64,000 nucleotides of DNA from contig NZ_CP013387.1 of NCBI RefSeq assembly GCF_001523745.2, forward strand, positions 2,108,001-2,172,000, read 5' to 3'. Shown here piece after piece: positions 38,160 to 49,550 of this stretch. The translations under genes were made by a program, and so were the position numbers. Source of the stretch: Burkholderia mayonis (GTDB lineage Bacteria > Pseudomonadota > Gammaproteobacteria > Burkholderiales > Burkholderiaceae). The notes below the pieces were generated by a model. It ran no database searches and was not told where the DNA came from. It worked only from the letters and a program-made list of their open reading frames with translations. Position 1 is the stretch's first letter; each line of letters starts with the position of its first letter.

Positions 38160-39935
38160 TCAGGACAGTGTGGCGAGCAGTTTGATGAAGTTGCGCTTCG
38201 CGCGATATGTCGCCCGAATCTCCTCCAGTTCGCTGTTGAACTCCGCGCGCTCACCGAGCTTTGCCCGCAAGCGGCTGATGGCGCGCACGATGTCGAACGC
38301 TTCATCATATCGGGCGTTGCGTGTACCGCTTTCCGCAGCAACCGGCAGCAGGCGATGATAGAGGGCGATGGCATCGTGCGGATGGGTCTTGCCACGGACA
38401 GCCGCCATTTCCGGCCACAGTTGTGTTGCAACCGGACCGCCGTTAAACGTCTCCCATGCAACGTCGTTCTCTTTCCCGGCAAGAAAAATTCTGACCAGTT
38501 CGGTTCGCGTTGACCGATGCCAGACGGTGCGCTTCGATTTTGCGACCGACTCCTCCTCCCTGACCAGCGCCCAGAGGCGCCTGAGCGCACGCCCCCGGAT
38601 TTCGTCATGCTTACCGGTAGCCGTAGCGACCTTCATCAATGCGGGGAATGCATCGGCCGTCGGGTGCATCTCGAAACGTCGCCATGCGAACGCATCGGCC
38701 TGTTCGAATTCGCTGCGACGCAGATACGCATCAACGCAGAAGTCGAGCAGGCGCGAATCAACATTCCTGCCCGACTCCTTGAGACCACGCTCCGCCCACG
38801 CGAGTCCTTCGTCCAGGCGACCGTGATTTGCGCAAAGCTCCGCCACCTGCAAGAAGCGGTACGAACTCGACAGATCCTTCGAACGGATGCGAATGAGCGC
38901 ATCGACGTCCCCGTCAAGCTCGGCCAGCGCCTCCATCGCATGGTCTAACTTCATGCGCCGCGAGTCGAATGACCGCCGAAATTCGTTGCTGGGAGCGAGC
39001 GCGGGCAGCGCTTCCCAGGCCTCGCTGACGAGTTGACGATAGCGGCGCAAGCCGCTATCGTCCAGCGGCTCCGCATACGCCGGCAAGACGTTGTAGAAAG
39101 TGTCCCACATGCCTTCCGTCTGCAAACGGAAAAGCCGCTCCGCAAGCTTTACGGGATCCGGTCGAGTCAGTTTACATGCATCGAGGTGGACGGCTGCAAG
39201 CTCAAAAATCGCCGGCATCACCTCCCCGCCCGAATCGTCAATCTGCTCGAGACTCTTTTCCGCGCCGGCAATCGCCAGTGCTGACAGTTCGACCACCTGC
39301 GCGGCGTGTGACCCGGAAAGCCTCTGGTGCAACATATCGGCCAGCGACATCAGGCCATCACCGTATGCACCCGCTTCCCGCCAGTCCAGCGGTCGGAAAA
39401 TACGTGTCGCCTGCCTCACGGCAGCCTTCATCCCAGCCAAGTCGGATGCCCCCGCCGCACGCGCGGAGAACAGCAGTTTGTCGCGCAGCGTCGGGTCGCG
39501 CGTGACGGCTTCGAGCAACAAGTCCTGAAGCGCGTCCTTGGACAGCGTCGCTACGTATTCCCGAATCACTTCCTCGTAGGTCTTTCGCTTCCTGCGCGGC
39601 TTCTCCAGGGCGGGCTCGTCGGAATGGAACACCTCTTCGCCCGAATTTTCGAGCCAAGAGAGAGCAACGGCGACCGCGTGTTTGCAGAAAACACCGTCGT
39701 CGCCCACCGGACAGTTGCAGTCGTAAGCGAGTTCGCCATCGTCGTCGACGGCAAGTTCAACCCGGTAACGATGCGTGCCGCGTACGCTGGCACGAACAGC
39801 TTCGTCGCGCGCCTCCAAACGGGAGACCGCGCCATCATGGAAATAGGCCTTGCCGCGCGCAAACGTCTTCGTTTCAGCCAGCGACTGGACTTCGGCAAGA
39901 GTGAGAACCTCGGAGAGCTTTGCGGACTGGGGCAT
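38160..39935 (-). CDS. SWIM zinc-finger protein with helical repeat region
   Basis: A 591-residue protein. Residues 20-90 hold a SWIM domain: FARGKAYFHDGAVSRLE leads to the metal set Cys73-x-Cys75 and Cys84-x-His86 in YDCNCPVGDDGVFCKH, the CxCxnCxH pattern that can bind DNA or proteins. A Lys/Arg/Glu linker follows (RRKRKTYEEVIREYV), then about 450 residues of helical, repeat-like sequence (LLEAVTRDPTLRDKLL; AERLFRLQTEGMWDTF; YLRRSEFEQADAFAWRRF), plausibly TPR-like. The function of this group is unknown. Codon use is less GC3-biased than in flanking genes, suggesting acquisition. It lies between the 88-codon ORF and the tRNA gene. Confidence 0.87.
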   Translation of the reverse strand: MPQSAKLSEVLTLAEVQSLAETKTFARGKAYFHDGAVSRLEARDEAVRASVRGTHRYRVELAVDDDGELAYDCNCPVGDDGVFCKHAVAVALSWLENSGEEVFHSDEPALEKPRRKRKTYEEVIREYVATLSKDALQDLLLEAVTRDPTLRDKLLFSARAAGASDLAGMKAAVRQATRIFRPLDWREAGAYGDGLMSLADMLHQRLSGSHAAQVVELSALAIAGAEKSLEQIDDSGGEVMPAIFELAAVHLDACKLTRPDPVKLAERLFRLQTEGMWDTFYNVLPAYAEPLDDSGLRRYRQLVSEAWEALPALAPSNEFRRSFDSRRMKLDHAMEALAELDGDVDALIRIRSKDLSSSYRFLQVAELCANHGRLDEGLAWAERGLKESGRNVDSRLLDFCVDAYLRRSEFEQADAFAWRRFEMHPTADAFPALMKVATATGKHDEIRGRALRRLWALVREEESVAKSKRTVWHRSTRTELVRIFLAGKENDVAWETFNGGPVATQLWPEMAAVRGKTHPHDAIALYHRLLPVAAESGTRNARYDEAFDIVRAISRLRAKLGERAEFNSELEEIRATYRAKRNFIKLLATLS

Positions 39936-40325
39936 CGGGTGACTGGCGAAAGCGGATTATGCCGAGACGGGCGGCGCACAGGCACGATGATACCCGGGCC
40001 AGCCATGCAGTCGCCTCACGGCACGGCGACGCGTTCCTCCTGCAGCGGGATGCGCATTGAATCAATTGCCGCCTCCAGCGCCGTTACGCTCGCGGCATGA
40101 CTTTAACCTGGATCACCGTCGAGCGCGTCGAAAAATCGACACTCGTGGGCTATCGTGCGGTGGTGAATTTTTGGCGCAGCGTTGCCTATGACAAGAGCCA
40201 AACGAAGCCGCTTGGCAGCAGAACGCACTGGAGATCGCGCGCCTCGAATCGTCGTTTTCTTCCCCCGGCATTGCCCCGGAAGAGACGCAGATTGAACTCA
40301 GCCGCTGAAGTAGAAATAAGAATCT
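39936..40325. other. Intergenic region between the SWIM gene and tRNA
   Basis: No supported gene. A rightward frame through here ends in the peptide LVGPVGFEPTTNRL, which is the antisense translation of the tRNA gene and a well-known artefact. No duplicated tRNA 3' end (attachment-site copy) is seen within 2.5 kb. Confidence 0.5.
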
Positions 40326-40401
40326 TGGTGGGCCCGGTGGGTTTCGAACCCACGACCAATCGATTATGAGTCGACTGCTCTAACCCCTGAGCTACAGGCC
40401 C
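40326..40401 (-). tRNA. tRNA-Ile2 (anticodon CAT, lysidine type)
   Basis: The complement folds as a tRNA. The acceptor is GGGCCTG with CGGGCCC; the D-stem is GCTC/GAGC. The anticodon stem is GTCGA/TCGAT with loop CTCATAA (anticodon CAT), the T-stem is GTGGG TTCGAAA CCCAC, and CCA is encoded (40326-40328). The ACTCATAATCG anticodon arm and the following TTGGTCG match E. coli tRNA-Ile2 rather than elongator tRNA-Met, so C34 is probably converted to lysidine by TilS and the tRNA reads AUA. Automatic scanners may label it Met. Confidence 0.93.
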
Positions 40402-40419
40402 TAAAAACGAACGCGACGC

Positions 40420-40449
40420 AAAAAAAGACCCGGTAATGCTGGCCGGGTC
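40420..40449 (-). terminator. rpoD terminator
   Basis: GACCCGG (40427-40433, complement) and CCGGGTC (40443-40449) form the stem, with a 7-T run on the leftward strand (40420-40426). It lies between the rpoD stop and the tRNA gene. A further GC stem (ATCGCCGCCGG/CCGGCGGCGAT) lies around 40475-40507, nearer to rpoD. Confidence 0.85.
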
Positions 40450-40523
40450 GGCATTGTAACAACTAAGTAAGGAAATCGCCGCCGGATTTCTGCCCCCGGC
40501 GGCGATCGATCGGAGACGGACGA

Positions 40524-42926
<2,403 letters not shown>

Positions 42927-42972
42927 TGCGATTCTCGCCTCTGCTAAGAAAACAAACCGCTGAAAACCTTAT

Positions 42973-42978
42973 ATTATA
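42973..42978 (-). promoter_or_regulatory. -10 element upstream of rpoD
   Basis: TATAAT on the leftward strand, 47 bases before the rpoD ATG and inside the 83-base dnaG-rpoD gap. No -35 match at the standard distance. It suggests an internal promoter in the macromolecular-synthesis cluster. Confidence 0.45.
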
Positions 42979-43009
42979 GCACGTTGAGACAGACCCTTCC
43001 CCGGCCGGT

Positions 43010-44890
43010 TCACAGCCCCAGCCTTCGCTTCATGTCTGCCAGGTTCTGATGCAAGTCCTTGATTTCCGCCAATTCCTCGGAAGAGGGCGCCGGCCGCTTC
43101 GAAAGGCTGTTGAGCCTGTCACAGCATGCGTCGTAGCGCATCTTGAGCACCGCTGCCTGAAGCTCCTCGCCTGCGATCCGTTCCTGCTCGCGCAGACCCT
43201 CCTGCGCCACGTCGCTTTCCGGATTCTGCTGCATCAAGTCGCGGACATTTTCATCATAGACCAGAATTTCCCGGAAAATTTCGTCGTAGGTGGGCGCGTT
43301 AGCCGAATTGCGTAGCACATCCGACAAAAGCCGGAACTCCGCCCCATCGCCGAGCGCGCGCGCATGGCCGACCACCTCGTCGAACAGTTCCCCGTTTCTC
43401 GGCAGCGCCCGCAGCGTCGCGAGGCTCTCGTCGTCGAGCGTCGCCGCGATCCGCGGATGCATCACCAGATTGCGCAGCGCGCGCTTCTCGCTGTCCGTCA
43501 CGCGCCGCCGCTCGCTGCGCGCGGGCGCCTGACGGGCCGGCGCGGCGATCCGTGCGTCCACTTCGACGAGCGCCGCGACTTCGTCGAACGGAATCTGCAG
43601 CCGGTCGGCGAACATGTGCATGATCTGCGCACGCAACGCGTTCGCCGGCAGCGCCTGCAGCATCGGCTTCGCGTCGAACAGCGCCTTCGCGCGCCCCTCC
43701 GGCTGGTCGAGCTCCTTGCCCGCCATCGCCTCGTTCAGCAGGAACTGCGACAGCGGCATCGCCCGCTTCACCTGCTCCGAGAACGCATCCGTCCCGAATT
43801 CCCGCACGTAGCTGTCCGGATCGTGCTCCGGCGGGAGGAACAGGAAGCGGATCGTCCGGTTGTCCGCCGCGTGCGGCAGGCACGCCTCGAGCGCGCGCCG
43901 CGCGGCGCGCCGGCCGGCAGAGTCGCCGTCGAAGCTGAAGACGACCGTGTCCGTCTGCCGCAACAGCTTCTGCACGTGAATCGGCGTGCACGCGGTGCCG
44001 AGCGTCGCCACCGCGTTCGGAAAGCCGAGCTGCGCGAGCGCGACGACGTCCATATACCCTTCGACGACGAGCGCGTATTTGTGGTCGCGGATCGCGAGCC
44101 GGGCCTCGAACAACCCGTATAGTTCGCTGCCTTTGTTGAATAAGGGTGTCTCGGGCGAATTCAAATACTTGGGCTCGCCGCCGCCCAGCACCCGGCCGCC
44201 AAAGCCGATCACCTGCCCCTTCACGTTGCGGATCGGGAACATGATCCGCTCGCGAAACCGGTCATAGCGGCGCGCCGCGCCGTTCCCATCGGTCTTCTCG
44301 CTGACGATCACAAGGCCCGCATCGACGAGCGAATCGTGGCGGTAGTCGTCGAACGCCGCCTCGAGGTTCTGCCAGCCGTCCGGCGCGTAGCCGAGCCCGA
44401 AACGCAGTGCGATCTCGCCCGTCAGTCCACGCCGCTTCAAATACTGGATCGCGTTCGGCGCACCGCGCAACTGCTTACGGTAATAGTCGCAAGCGGCGTG
44501 CATCACATCCGACAGCGCGGTCGTGACCGCTTTCGACGCGGCGGGCGGCACATAGCCGTCGCCCGGGCCTCCACCGCCACCGCCGCGCATCGGCGACGGC
44601 TCGTGCGGCACCGTGAGCCCAACCGATTGCGCGAGCTCCTGCACCGCCTCGGGAAACGTGAGCCCCGCGTGCTCCATCAGAAAGCCGATCGCGGTGCCAT
44701 GCGCGCCGCAACCGAAGCAATGGTAGAACTGCTTCGTCGGACTGACCGTGAACGAAGGGCTCTTCTCGTTGTGGAACGGGCACAGCCCCATGAAATTGGC
44801 GCCGCCCTTCTTGAGCTGCACGTACCGGCCGACCACGTCGACGATGTCGACGCGGTTCAGCAAATCCTGCAGGAACGAATGCGGAATCAC
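43010..44890 (-). CDS. dnaG: DNA primase
   Basis: A 626-residue primase that makes RNA primers for replication. The N-terminal CHC2 zinc finger has Cys37, His40, Cys58 and Cys61 (GLCPFHNEKSPSF, FYHCFGCGAHG). The Toprim catalytic core includes VVEGYMDVVALAQLGFPNAVATLG and FSFDGDSAGRRAARRAL with the metal-binding acids. A C-terminal DnaB-interacting helical domain follows (about 450-626). A Gly-rich linker (SPMRGGGGGGPGDG) lies between zinc and core domains. It precedes rpoD by 83 bases in the conserved order and follows the yqeY gene by about 90 bases. Confidence 0.97.
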   Translation of the reverse strand: MIPHSFLQDLLNRVDIVDVVGRYVQLKKGGANFMGLCPFHNEKSPSFTVSPTKQFYHCFGCGAHGTAIGFLMEHAGLTFPEAVQELAQSVGLTVPHEPSPMRGGGGGGPGDGYVPPAASKAVTTALSDVMHAACDYYRKQLRGAPNAIQYLKRRGLTGEIALRFGLGYAPDGWQNLEAAFDDYRHDSLVDAGLVIVSEKTDGNGAARRYDRFRERIMFPIRNVKGQVIGFGGRVLGGGEPKYLNSPETPLFNKGSELYGLFEARLAIRDHKYALVVEGYMDVVALAQLGFPNAVATLGTACTPIHVQKLLRQTDTVVFSFDGDSAGRRAARRALEACLPHAADNRTIRFLFLPPEHDPDSYVREFGTDAFSEQVKRAMPLSQFLLNEAMAGKELDQPEGRAKALFDAKPMLQALPANALRAQIMHMFADRLQIPFDEVAALVEVDARIAAPARQAPARSERRRVTDSEKRALRNLVMHPRIAATLDDESLATLRALPRNGELFDEVVGHARALGDGAEFRLLSDVLRNSANAPTYDEIFREILVYDENVRDLMQQNPESDVAQEGLREQERIAGEELQAAVLKMRYDACCDRLNSLSKRPAPSSEELAEIKDLHQNLADMKRRLGL

Positions 44891-44981
44891 CGTTGGATCG
44901 ATCGGAAGACGTGCCGGCCGACGCGCGCCGCCGCGGCCGCCGGGCCGCTTGACGGGCGGGCGCGCGTCGCGCCGGCCGGGG

Positions 44982-45428
44982 TTACTTCGAGAGCGCCGCC
45001 TTGACGAGCGCGGACACGGCTGTCATGTCGGCCTTGCCGGCGAGCTTGCCCTTCAGCACGCCCATCACCTTGCCCATGTCCTGCGGGCCCGCTGCGCCCG
45101 TCTGCGCGACGGCCGACCGCACTTCGGCCGCCACCTCTGCTTCCGACAACTGCGCGGGCATGTACGCGGTCAGGACCGCGACTTCCGCCTGCTCCTTCTC
45201 GACGAGGTCGGTGCGGCCCGCGGCTTCGAACTGGCTGATCGAATCCTTGCGCTGCTTGATCATCTTGTCGACGACCGCAATGACGCCCGCATCGTCGAGC
45301 GTCACGCGCTCGTCGACCTCGCGCTGCTTGATCGCAGCCAGCAGCAGGCGGATCGTCGCCAGCCGCTCGCTTTCCTTCGCGCGCATCGCGGCCTTCATGT
45401 CTTCACTGATCTGGTCTCTCAGACTCAT
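44982..45428 (-). CDS. GatB/YqeY domain protein
   Basis: A 148-residue helical protein of the YqeY family, related to the tail domain of the amidotransferase GatB. It reads MSLRDQISEDMKAAMRAKESERLATIRLLLAAIKQREVDE and ends with MGKVMGVLKGKLAGKADMTAVSALVKAAL, the part that binds tRNA in GatB. The exact role of free YqeY is not established. Placement between rpsU and dnaG is conserved in many bacteria. The ATG at 45428 is preferred; an upstream extension crosses the rpsU terminator. Confidence 0.92.
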   Translation of the reverse strand: MSLRDQISEDMKAAMRAKESERLATIRLLLAAIKQREVDERVTLDDAGVIAVVDKMIKQRKDSISQFEAAGRTDLVEKEQAEVAVLTAYMPAQLSEAEVAAEVRSAVAQTGAAGPQDMGKVMGVLKGKLAGKADMTAVSALVKAALSK

Positions 45429-45481
45429 CGTATATCCGGTATGAAAATTCCATGCGACACCGCCCAGCGGCGTCAACACAA

Positions 45482-45514
45482 AAACCCGCTTGAGACGGTT
45501 TCTCAAGCGGGTTT
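45482..45514 (-). terminator. Partial terminator/attenuator between rpsU and yqeY
   Basis: AAACCCGCTTGAGA (45482-45495) pairs with TCTCAAGCGGGTTT (45501-45514), a 14-bp perfect stem with a 5-base loop, followed leftward by TTTTGTGTTG. It lies 82 bases after the rpsU stop and 54 bases before the yqeY start. It would lower read-through from the abundant rpsU message into yqeY-dnaG-rpoD, as in the E. coli operon. Confidence 0.8.
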
Positions 45515-45595
45515 GCTCGAATTCGGCATCGACGGGCTGCGCTCGGCGAATCCCATCGGTGCGCCGCCTAGCGAACCACGCGGCGCGGGCAATAC

Positions 45596-45808
45596 TCAGT
45601 AGAGCTTCTTCGGCAGCATCTGGCTGCGGATGCGCTTATAGTGGCGCTTCACCGCAGCGGCCTTCTTACGCTTGCGCTCCGCAGTCGGCTTCTCATAGAA
45701 CTCGCGCGCGCGCAGCTCAGTCAGCAGACCGTTCTTTTCGATCGTGCGCTTGAAGCGGCGCATCGCAACTTCGAAAGGCTCGTTTTCCTTAACGCGGATG
45801 ATCGTCAT
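45596..45808 (-). CDS. rpsU: 30S ribosomal protein bS21
   Basis: The 70-residue basic protein [21 protein letters not shown]... is S21, which binds near the 3' end of 16S rRNA and helps mRNA binding at initiation. Length and the tail [17 protein letters not shown] match the proteobacterial protein. It is the first gene of the macromolecular-synthesis cluster rpsU-yqeY-dnaG-rpoD. Its own promoter is the extended -10 element at 45856-45864. Confidence 0.97.
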   Translation of the reverse strand: MTIIRVKENEPFEVAMRRFKRTIEKNGLLTELRAREFYEKPTAERKRKKAAAVKRHYKRIRSQMLPKKLY

Positions 45809-45855
45809 GACCCGTCACGTAAAAAAAGTAAAGGTATCGCGGAGAAAGGTTTTGG

Positions 45856-45864
45856 AGTATAGCA
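45856..45864 (-). promoter_or_regulatory. Extended -10 promoter of rpsU
   Basis: The leftward strand reads TGCTATACT, an extended -10 (TGnTATACT), 48-56 bases before the rpsU ATG. The -35 is weak, consistent with an extended -10 promoter. It lies just 20 bases past the stop of the upstream flavoprotein gene. Confidence 0.6.
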
Positions 45865-45883
45865 GACGCCTTGCACAAACGCA

Positions 45884-47107
45884 CTAACCCGTCAAGCGGT
45901 GCGTGCAGTCGGCGGCCGCGCGCCCGGCCGCGACGCCCGAAGCCCACGCCCACTGGAAATTATAGCCGCCGAGCCAGCCCGTCACGTCGACCGCCTCGCC
46001 GACGAAGAAGAGGCCAGGCACGCGCTCGCTCATCATCGTCGCCGACGACAGCTCGCGCGTGTCGATCCCACCCTTCGTCACCTCGGCCTTCCGGTAGCCC
46101 TCAGTGCCGTTCGGCGTGAGCGTCCAACGCGACAGCGTTTCGCCGATCCGGCGCAGCGTCTTGTCCGGCAGGTCGGCGAGGCGCGCGTCCACGCGCACCC
46201 GCTCGGCCTCGAGCCACGCATGCGCGAGCCGCGCCGGCACCCATTCGGCGAGCAGCGCCCCGATCTGACGTCGCGAGCCCGCCTTCGCGCGGACCAATTC
46301 GTCCGCCGCGTCCAGCTGCGGCACGAGATCGACATGGATCGGCTCGCCCGAGCGCCAGTAGCTCGAAATCTGCAGGATCCCGGGCCCGGACAGTCCTCGA
46401 TGGGTGAGCAGGATGTCTTCGACGAACTCACCGCCGACCTTTTTCGCGCCGGTCGACACCCGCGCCTCGAGCGACACGCCCGACAGCGCCGCGAACGGCG
46501 CCCACGCATCGACGGCGAAGGTCAGCGGCACGAGCGCCGGCCGCGTGTCGACGAGCTTGTGGCCGAACTGTTTCGCGATCCGGTAGGCAAAATCGGTCGC
46601 GCCGATCTTCGGGATCGACAGCCCGCCCGTCGCGACGACGAGCGCCCGCACGCCGATCGCGCCCGCGCTCGTGTCGAGCGCGAAGCCATCCGCGTGCACG
46701 TGCCGCACCGTGTCGACCGACACAGGCCGCCGCCACGCGACGCCGCCCGCGTCACATTCGCCCTTCAATACGTCGATAATTGCGTCGCTCGAATGGTCGC
46801 AGAAGAGCTGCCCCTTGTGCTTTTCGTGCCACGTGATCCGGTAGTTCTTCAGGAGCCCGAGGAAATCGCGCGGCGTGTAGCGCGCGAGCGCCGAGCGGCA
46901 GAAATGCGGATTCGACGACAGGTAGTTGTCCGGCCCCGCGTACAGATTCGTGAAGTTGCAACGCCCGCCGCCCGAGATGCGAATCTTCTCCGCGAGCCGC
47001 GGCGAGTGATCGAGCAGCACGACGCGCCGGCCGAGCTGACCGGCCACCGCGGCCGTCATCATGCCGGCCGCGCCCGCGCCGATCACTGCGATGTCGAAAT
47101 TTTCCAT
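45884..47107 (-). CDS. HI0933/YhiN-family FAD-binding oxidoreductase
   Basis: A 407-residue flavoprotein. The N-terminus MENFDIAVIGAGAAGMMTAAVAGQ is a Rossmann FAD site. KIRISGGGRCNFTNL is the family hallmark, LVVATGGLSIPKIGATDFAYRIA a second dinucleotide contact, and GLFFVGEAVDVTGWLGGYNFQWAWASG the C-terminal FAD motif. The cellular role of the family (BaiN-like in gut bacteria) is not established outside a few cases. ATG 47107 is used because the FAD fold begins immediately. It is divergent from tsaD and ends 75 bases upstream of rpsU in the same direction. Confidence 0.9.
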   Translation of the reverse strand: MENFDIAVIGAGAAGMMTAAVAGQLGRRVVLLDHSPRLAEKIRISGGGRCNFTNLYAGPDNYLSSNPHFCRSALARYTPRDFLGLLKNYRITWHEKHKGQLFCDHSSDAIIDVLKGECDAGGVAWRRPVSVDTVRHVHADGFALDTSAGAIGVRALVVATGGLSIPKIGATDFAYRIAKQFGHKLVDTRPALVPLTFAVDAWAPFAALSGVSLEARVSTGAKKVGGEFVEDILLTHRGLSGPGILQISSYWRSGEPIHVDLVPQLDAADELVRAKAGSRRQIGALLAEWVPARLAHAWLEAERVRVDARLADLPDKTLRRIGETLSRWTLTPNGTEGYRKAEVTKGGIDTRELSSATMMSERVPGLFFVGEAVDVTGWLGGYNFQWAWASGVAAGRAAADCTHRLTG

Positions 47108-47171
47108 GGCGCGGATTGTACCTGCGTCGCGCGGCACTTCGCCCGCGCGACGACGGACAAAGCGACCGCGC

Positions 47172-47180
47172 TGTTATACT
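47172..47180 (+). promoter_or_regulatory. Probable extended -10 for tsaD
   Basis: TGTTATACT (TATACT at 47175-47180) lies 58 bases before the tsaD ATG in the 130-base divergent region, followed by a T-run. The -35 is poor. Confidence 0.4.
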
Positions 47181-47237
47181 TTTTTGTTACGTTGATTTCC
47201 GGCCGCGCGCGTCTCGACGCGGCCGCCGCACACCATC

Positions 47238-48278
47238 ATGCTCGTTCTCGGCATCGAAAGCTCCTGCGACGAAACCGGCCTCGCGCTCTATGACACCGAG
47301 CGCGGCCTCCTCGCGCACGCGCTCCACTCGCAGATCGCGATGCATCGCGAATACGGCGGCGTCGTCCCCGAGCTCGCGTCGCGCGACCACATTCGCCGCG
47401 CGCTGCCGCTGCTCGAGGAGGTGCTCGCCGCGAGCGGCGCGCGCCGCGAGGACATCGATGCGATCGCGTTCACGCAGGGCCCGGGCCTCGCGGGCGCGCT
47501 GCTCGTCGGCGCGAGCATCGCGAACGCGCTCGCGTTCGCGTGGGACAAGCCGACGATCGGCATCCATCATCTCGAAGGGCACCTGCTGTCGCCGCTCCTC
47601 GTCGCCGAGCCGCCGCCGTTCCCGTTCGTCGCGCTGCTCGTGTCGGGCGGCCATACGCAACTGATGCGCGTCACCGACGTCGGCGTCTACGAGACGCTCG
47701 GCGAAACGCTCGACGACGCCGCGGGCGAAGCGTTCGACAAGACCGCGAAGCTGCTCGGTCTGGGCTACCCGGGTGGACCGGAAGTGTCGAAGCTCGCCGA
47801 AACCGGCACGCCGGGCGCGGTCGCGCTGCCGCGGCCGATGCTCCATTCGGGCGATCTCGATTTCAGCTTCAGCGGGCTGAAGACCGCGGTGCTCACGCAG
47901 ATGAAGAAGCTCGAAGCAGCGCACGCGAGCGGCGCCGGGTTCGAGCGCGCGAAGGCCGACCTTGCGCGCGGCTTCGTCGACGCGGCCGTCGACGTACTCG
48001 TCGCAAAATCGCTCGCCGCGCTGAAGAAGACGCGGCTCAAGCGGCTCGTCGTCGCGGGCGGCGTCGGCGCGAACCGCCAGCTGCGCGAGGCGCTGTCGGC
48101 CGCGGCCGCGAAGCGCGGCTTCGACGTCCATTACCCCGACCTCGCGCTCTGCACCGACAACGGCGCGATGATCGCGCTCGCGGGTGCACTGCGGCTTGCG
48201 CGCTGGCCGTCGCAGGCGAGCCGCGACTACGCGTTCACCGTGAGGCCGCGCTGGGATCTGGCGTCGCTTGCGCGCTGA
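47238..48278 (+). CDS. tsaD: tRNA N6-threonylcarbamoyladenosine transferase subunit TsaD
   Basis: A 346-residue ASKHA-fold protein (formerly Gcp/YgjD). It transfers the threonylcarbamoyl group to A37 of ANN-decoding tRNAs with TsaB and Tsa[20 protein letters not shown] is the ATP phosphate-binding start. The metal ligands His111 and His115 lie in GIHHLEGHL at their canonical numbers. [20 protein letters not shown] and [12 protein letters not shown] complete the signature; the last contains the third metal ligand Asp. It is monocistronic here. Confidence 0.97.
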   Translation: MLVLGIESSCDETGLALYDTERGLLAHALHSQIAMHREYGGVVPELASRDHIRRALPLLEEVLAASGARREDIDAIAFTQGPGLAGALLVGASIANALAFAWDKPTIGIHHLEGHLLSPLLVAEPPPFPFVALLVSGGHTQLMRVTDVGVYETLGETLDDAAGEAFDKTAKLLGLGYPGGPEVSKLAETGTPGAVALPRPMLHSGDLDFSFSGLKTAVLTQMKKLEAAHASGAGFERAKADLARGFVDAAVDVLVAKSLAALKKTRLKRLVVAGGVGANRQLREALSAAAAKRGFDVHYPDLALCTDNGAMIALAGALRLARWPSQASRDYAFTVRPRWDLASLAR

Positions 48279-48622
48279 AGCGCAGCGCGCCTGTCGAAGA
48301 CGCACCCGAAGAAACATCGCCGCGGCGAGATGGCCGCGCAGCACCGCTGCCATACCGCGTCGCGGTCGGCTTTCCATCGACGATGAGGCGCAGGCAACCG
48401 GCGGGTTGTACCGGCCGCCTGCAAATGTCGGCGAATATCGCCAACGCCGCGCACCCGCCCGCTCGGCACACGCGCCGACTACGATCGATGCCCCGCACCA
48501 GCCATCACCACGCGACAACCGCTCCCGAACCGCAGTCATTCGATTGCCGTCACCCAAAACGAAAGGGGCTGTTCACGTCGAACGGCCCCTTTCCGCATAC
48601 GGCTACAACCGCCGCGCGACGC
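48279..48622. other. Gap between tsaD and folE2 with folE2 terminator
   Basis: About 340 bases with no gene, between convergent tsaD and folE2. The only clear element is the hairpin near the folE2 stop (48561-48593). Confidence 0.5.
48561..48593 (-). terminator. folE2 terminator hairpin
   Basis: GAAAGGGGC (48561-48569) pairs with GCCCCTTTC (48585-48593). Leftward it is followed by GTTTTGGG. It lies 29 bases past the folE2 stop; the symmetric stem could also serve tsaD. Confidence 0.7.
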
Positions 48623-49432
48623 CTACGCGGCTCGCCGCCTGTCGCGCTCGATCAGTGCATACGCGCTGTGATTGTGGATCGACTCGAAATTCTCCGCCTC
48701 GAGCACGTACGCGACGATCCGCTCGTCCGCATCGAGCCGTCGCGCGACGTCGCGCACCAGGTCCTCGACGAACTTCGGATTCTCGTATGCGCGTTCGGTG
48801 ACGAACTTCTCGTCAGGGCGCTTGAGCAGCCCCCACAGCTCGCACGACGCCTCTTCCTCGGCAATCCGGATCAGATCCTCGACCGGCACGTCGGCCGCGA
48901 GCTCCGCGTCGATCGTCACGTGCGAGCGCTGGTTGTGCGCGCCGTACTGCGAGATCTTCTTCGAGCACGGGCAGAGGCTCGTCACCGGCACGAGCACTTT
49001 CGCGAACACGCGCGTAACGCCGTCGCACACGTCGCCCGTCAGCGTCACTTGGTAGTCGAGGAGGCTGCGCACGCCCGACACGGGCGCCGTCTTGTTCACG
49101 AAGTACGGAAACGATACCTCGATGCGTCCCGCCTGCGCTTCGAGCTTCTCGAGCATCGTCGCCAGCATCGCGCGGAACGCGTCGGCCGTCAGCGGCGCGT
49201 CGGTTTCCTCGAGCAGCGCGACGAAGCGCGACATGTGCGTGCCCTTCTGATCGGCCGGCAGATGCACGTCGAGATTCCAGGTGCCGACCGTGGCCTGCGT
49301 CTCGCCTTCGGCGGTGCGCACGGTCAGCGGATGTCGGACGGCCCGCACGCCGACGCGCTGGATCGGCATCTGTCGGGTGTCGACCGTGCTCTGCACATCG
49401 GGCATCACGAATTCGGGATTCATCAGGTTCAT
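48623..49432 (-). CDS. folE2: GTP cyclohydrolase IB
   Basis: A 269-residue member of the T-fold GCYH-IB enzymes. It makes 7,8-dihydroneopterin triphosphate from GTP for folate, and can replace the zinc-dependent FolE. Cys154 in [21 protein letters not shown] is the catalytic metal ligand; His166 and Glu in [31 protein letters not shown] follow. FolE2 uses Mn or other metals and is often induced under zinc limitation; no Zur site is evident. It lies 118 bases downstream of dxs in the same direction. The start may be this ATG or Met4. Confidence 0.94.
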   Translation of the reverse strand: MNLMNPEFVMPDVQSTVDTRQMPIQRVGVRAVRHPLTVRTAEGETQATVGTWNLDVHLPADQKGTHMSRFVALLEETDAPLTADAFRAMLATMLEKLEAQAGRIEVSFPYFVNKTAPVSGVRSLLDYQVTLTGDVCDGVTRVFAKVLVPVTSLCPCSKKISQYGAHNQRSHVTIDAELAADVPVEDLIRIAEEEASCELWGLLKRPDEKFVTERAYENPKFVEDLVRDVARRLDADERIVAYVLEAENFESIHNHSAYALIERDRRRAA

Positions 49433-49502
49433 CTTGTTCGATCCTTATAGGGTCACGCGGCACGACATCGCCATATGCCGCATGACCTGCCGGAAATGCG
49501 AC

Positions 49503-49520
49503 ATGGGCCCGCAGGCCCAT
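49503..49520. terminator. Short hairpin between dxs and folE2
   Basis: ATGGGCC (49503-49509) and GGCCCAT (49514-49520) with a 4-base loop, 31 bases past the dxs stop. No T-run, so it may be a processing or pausing site. Confidence 0.4.
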
Positions 49521-49550
49521 GCATTCGGGGGAAAGCCACCGCGCGACGGC

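Noticed and set aside
40097..40369. 90-codon rightward frame ending in LVGPVGFEPTTNRL
   Set aside because: The C-terminal peptide is the antisense reading of tRNA-Ile2, a classic spurious annotation.
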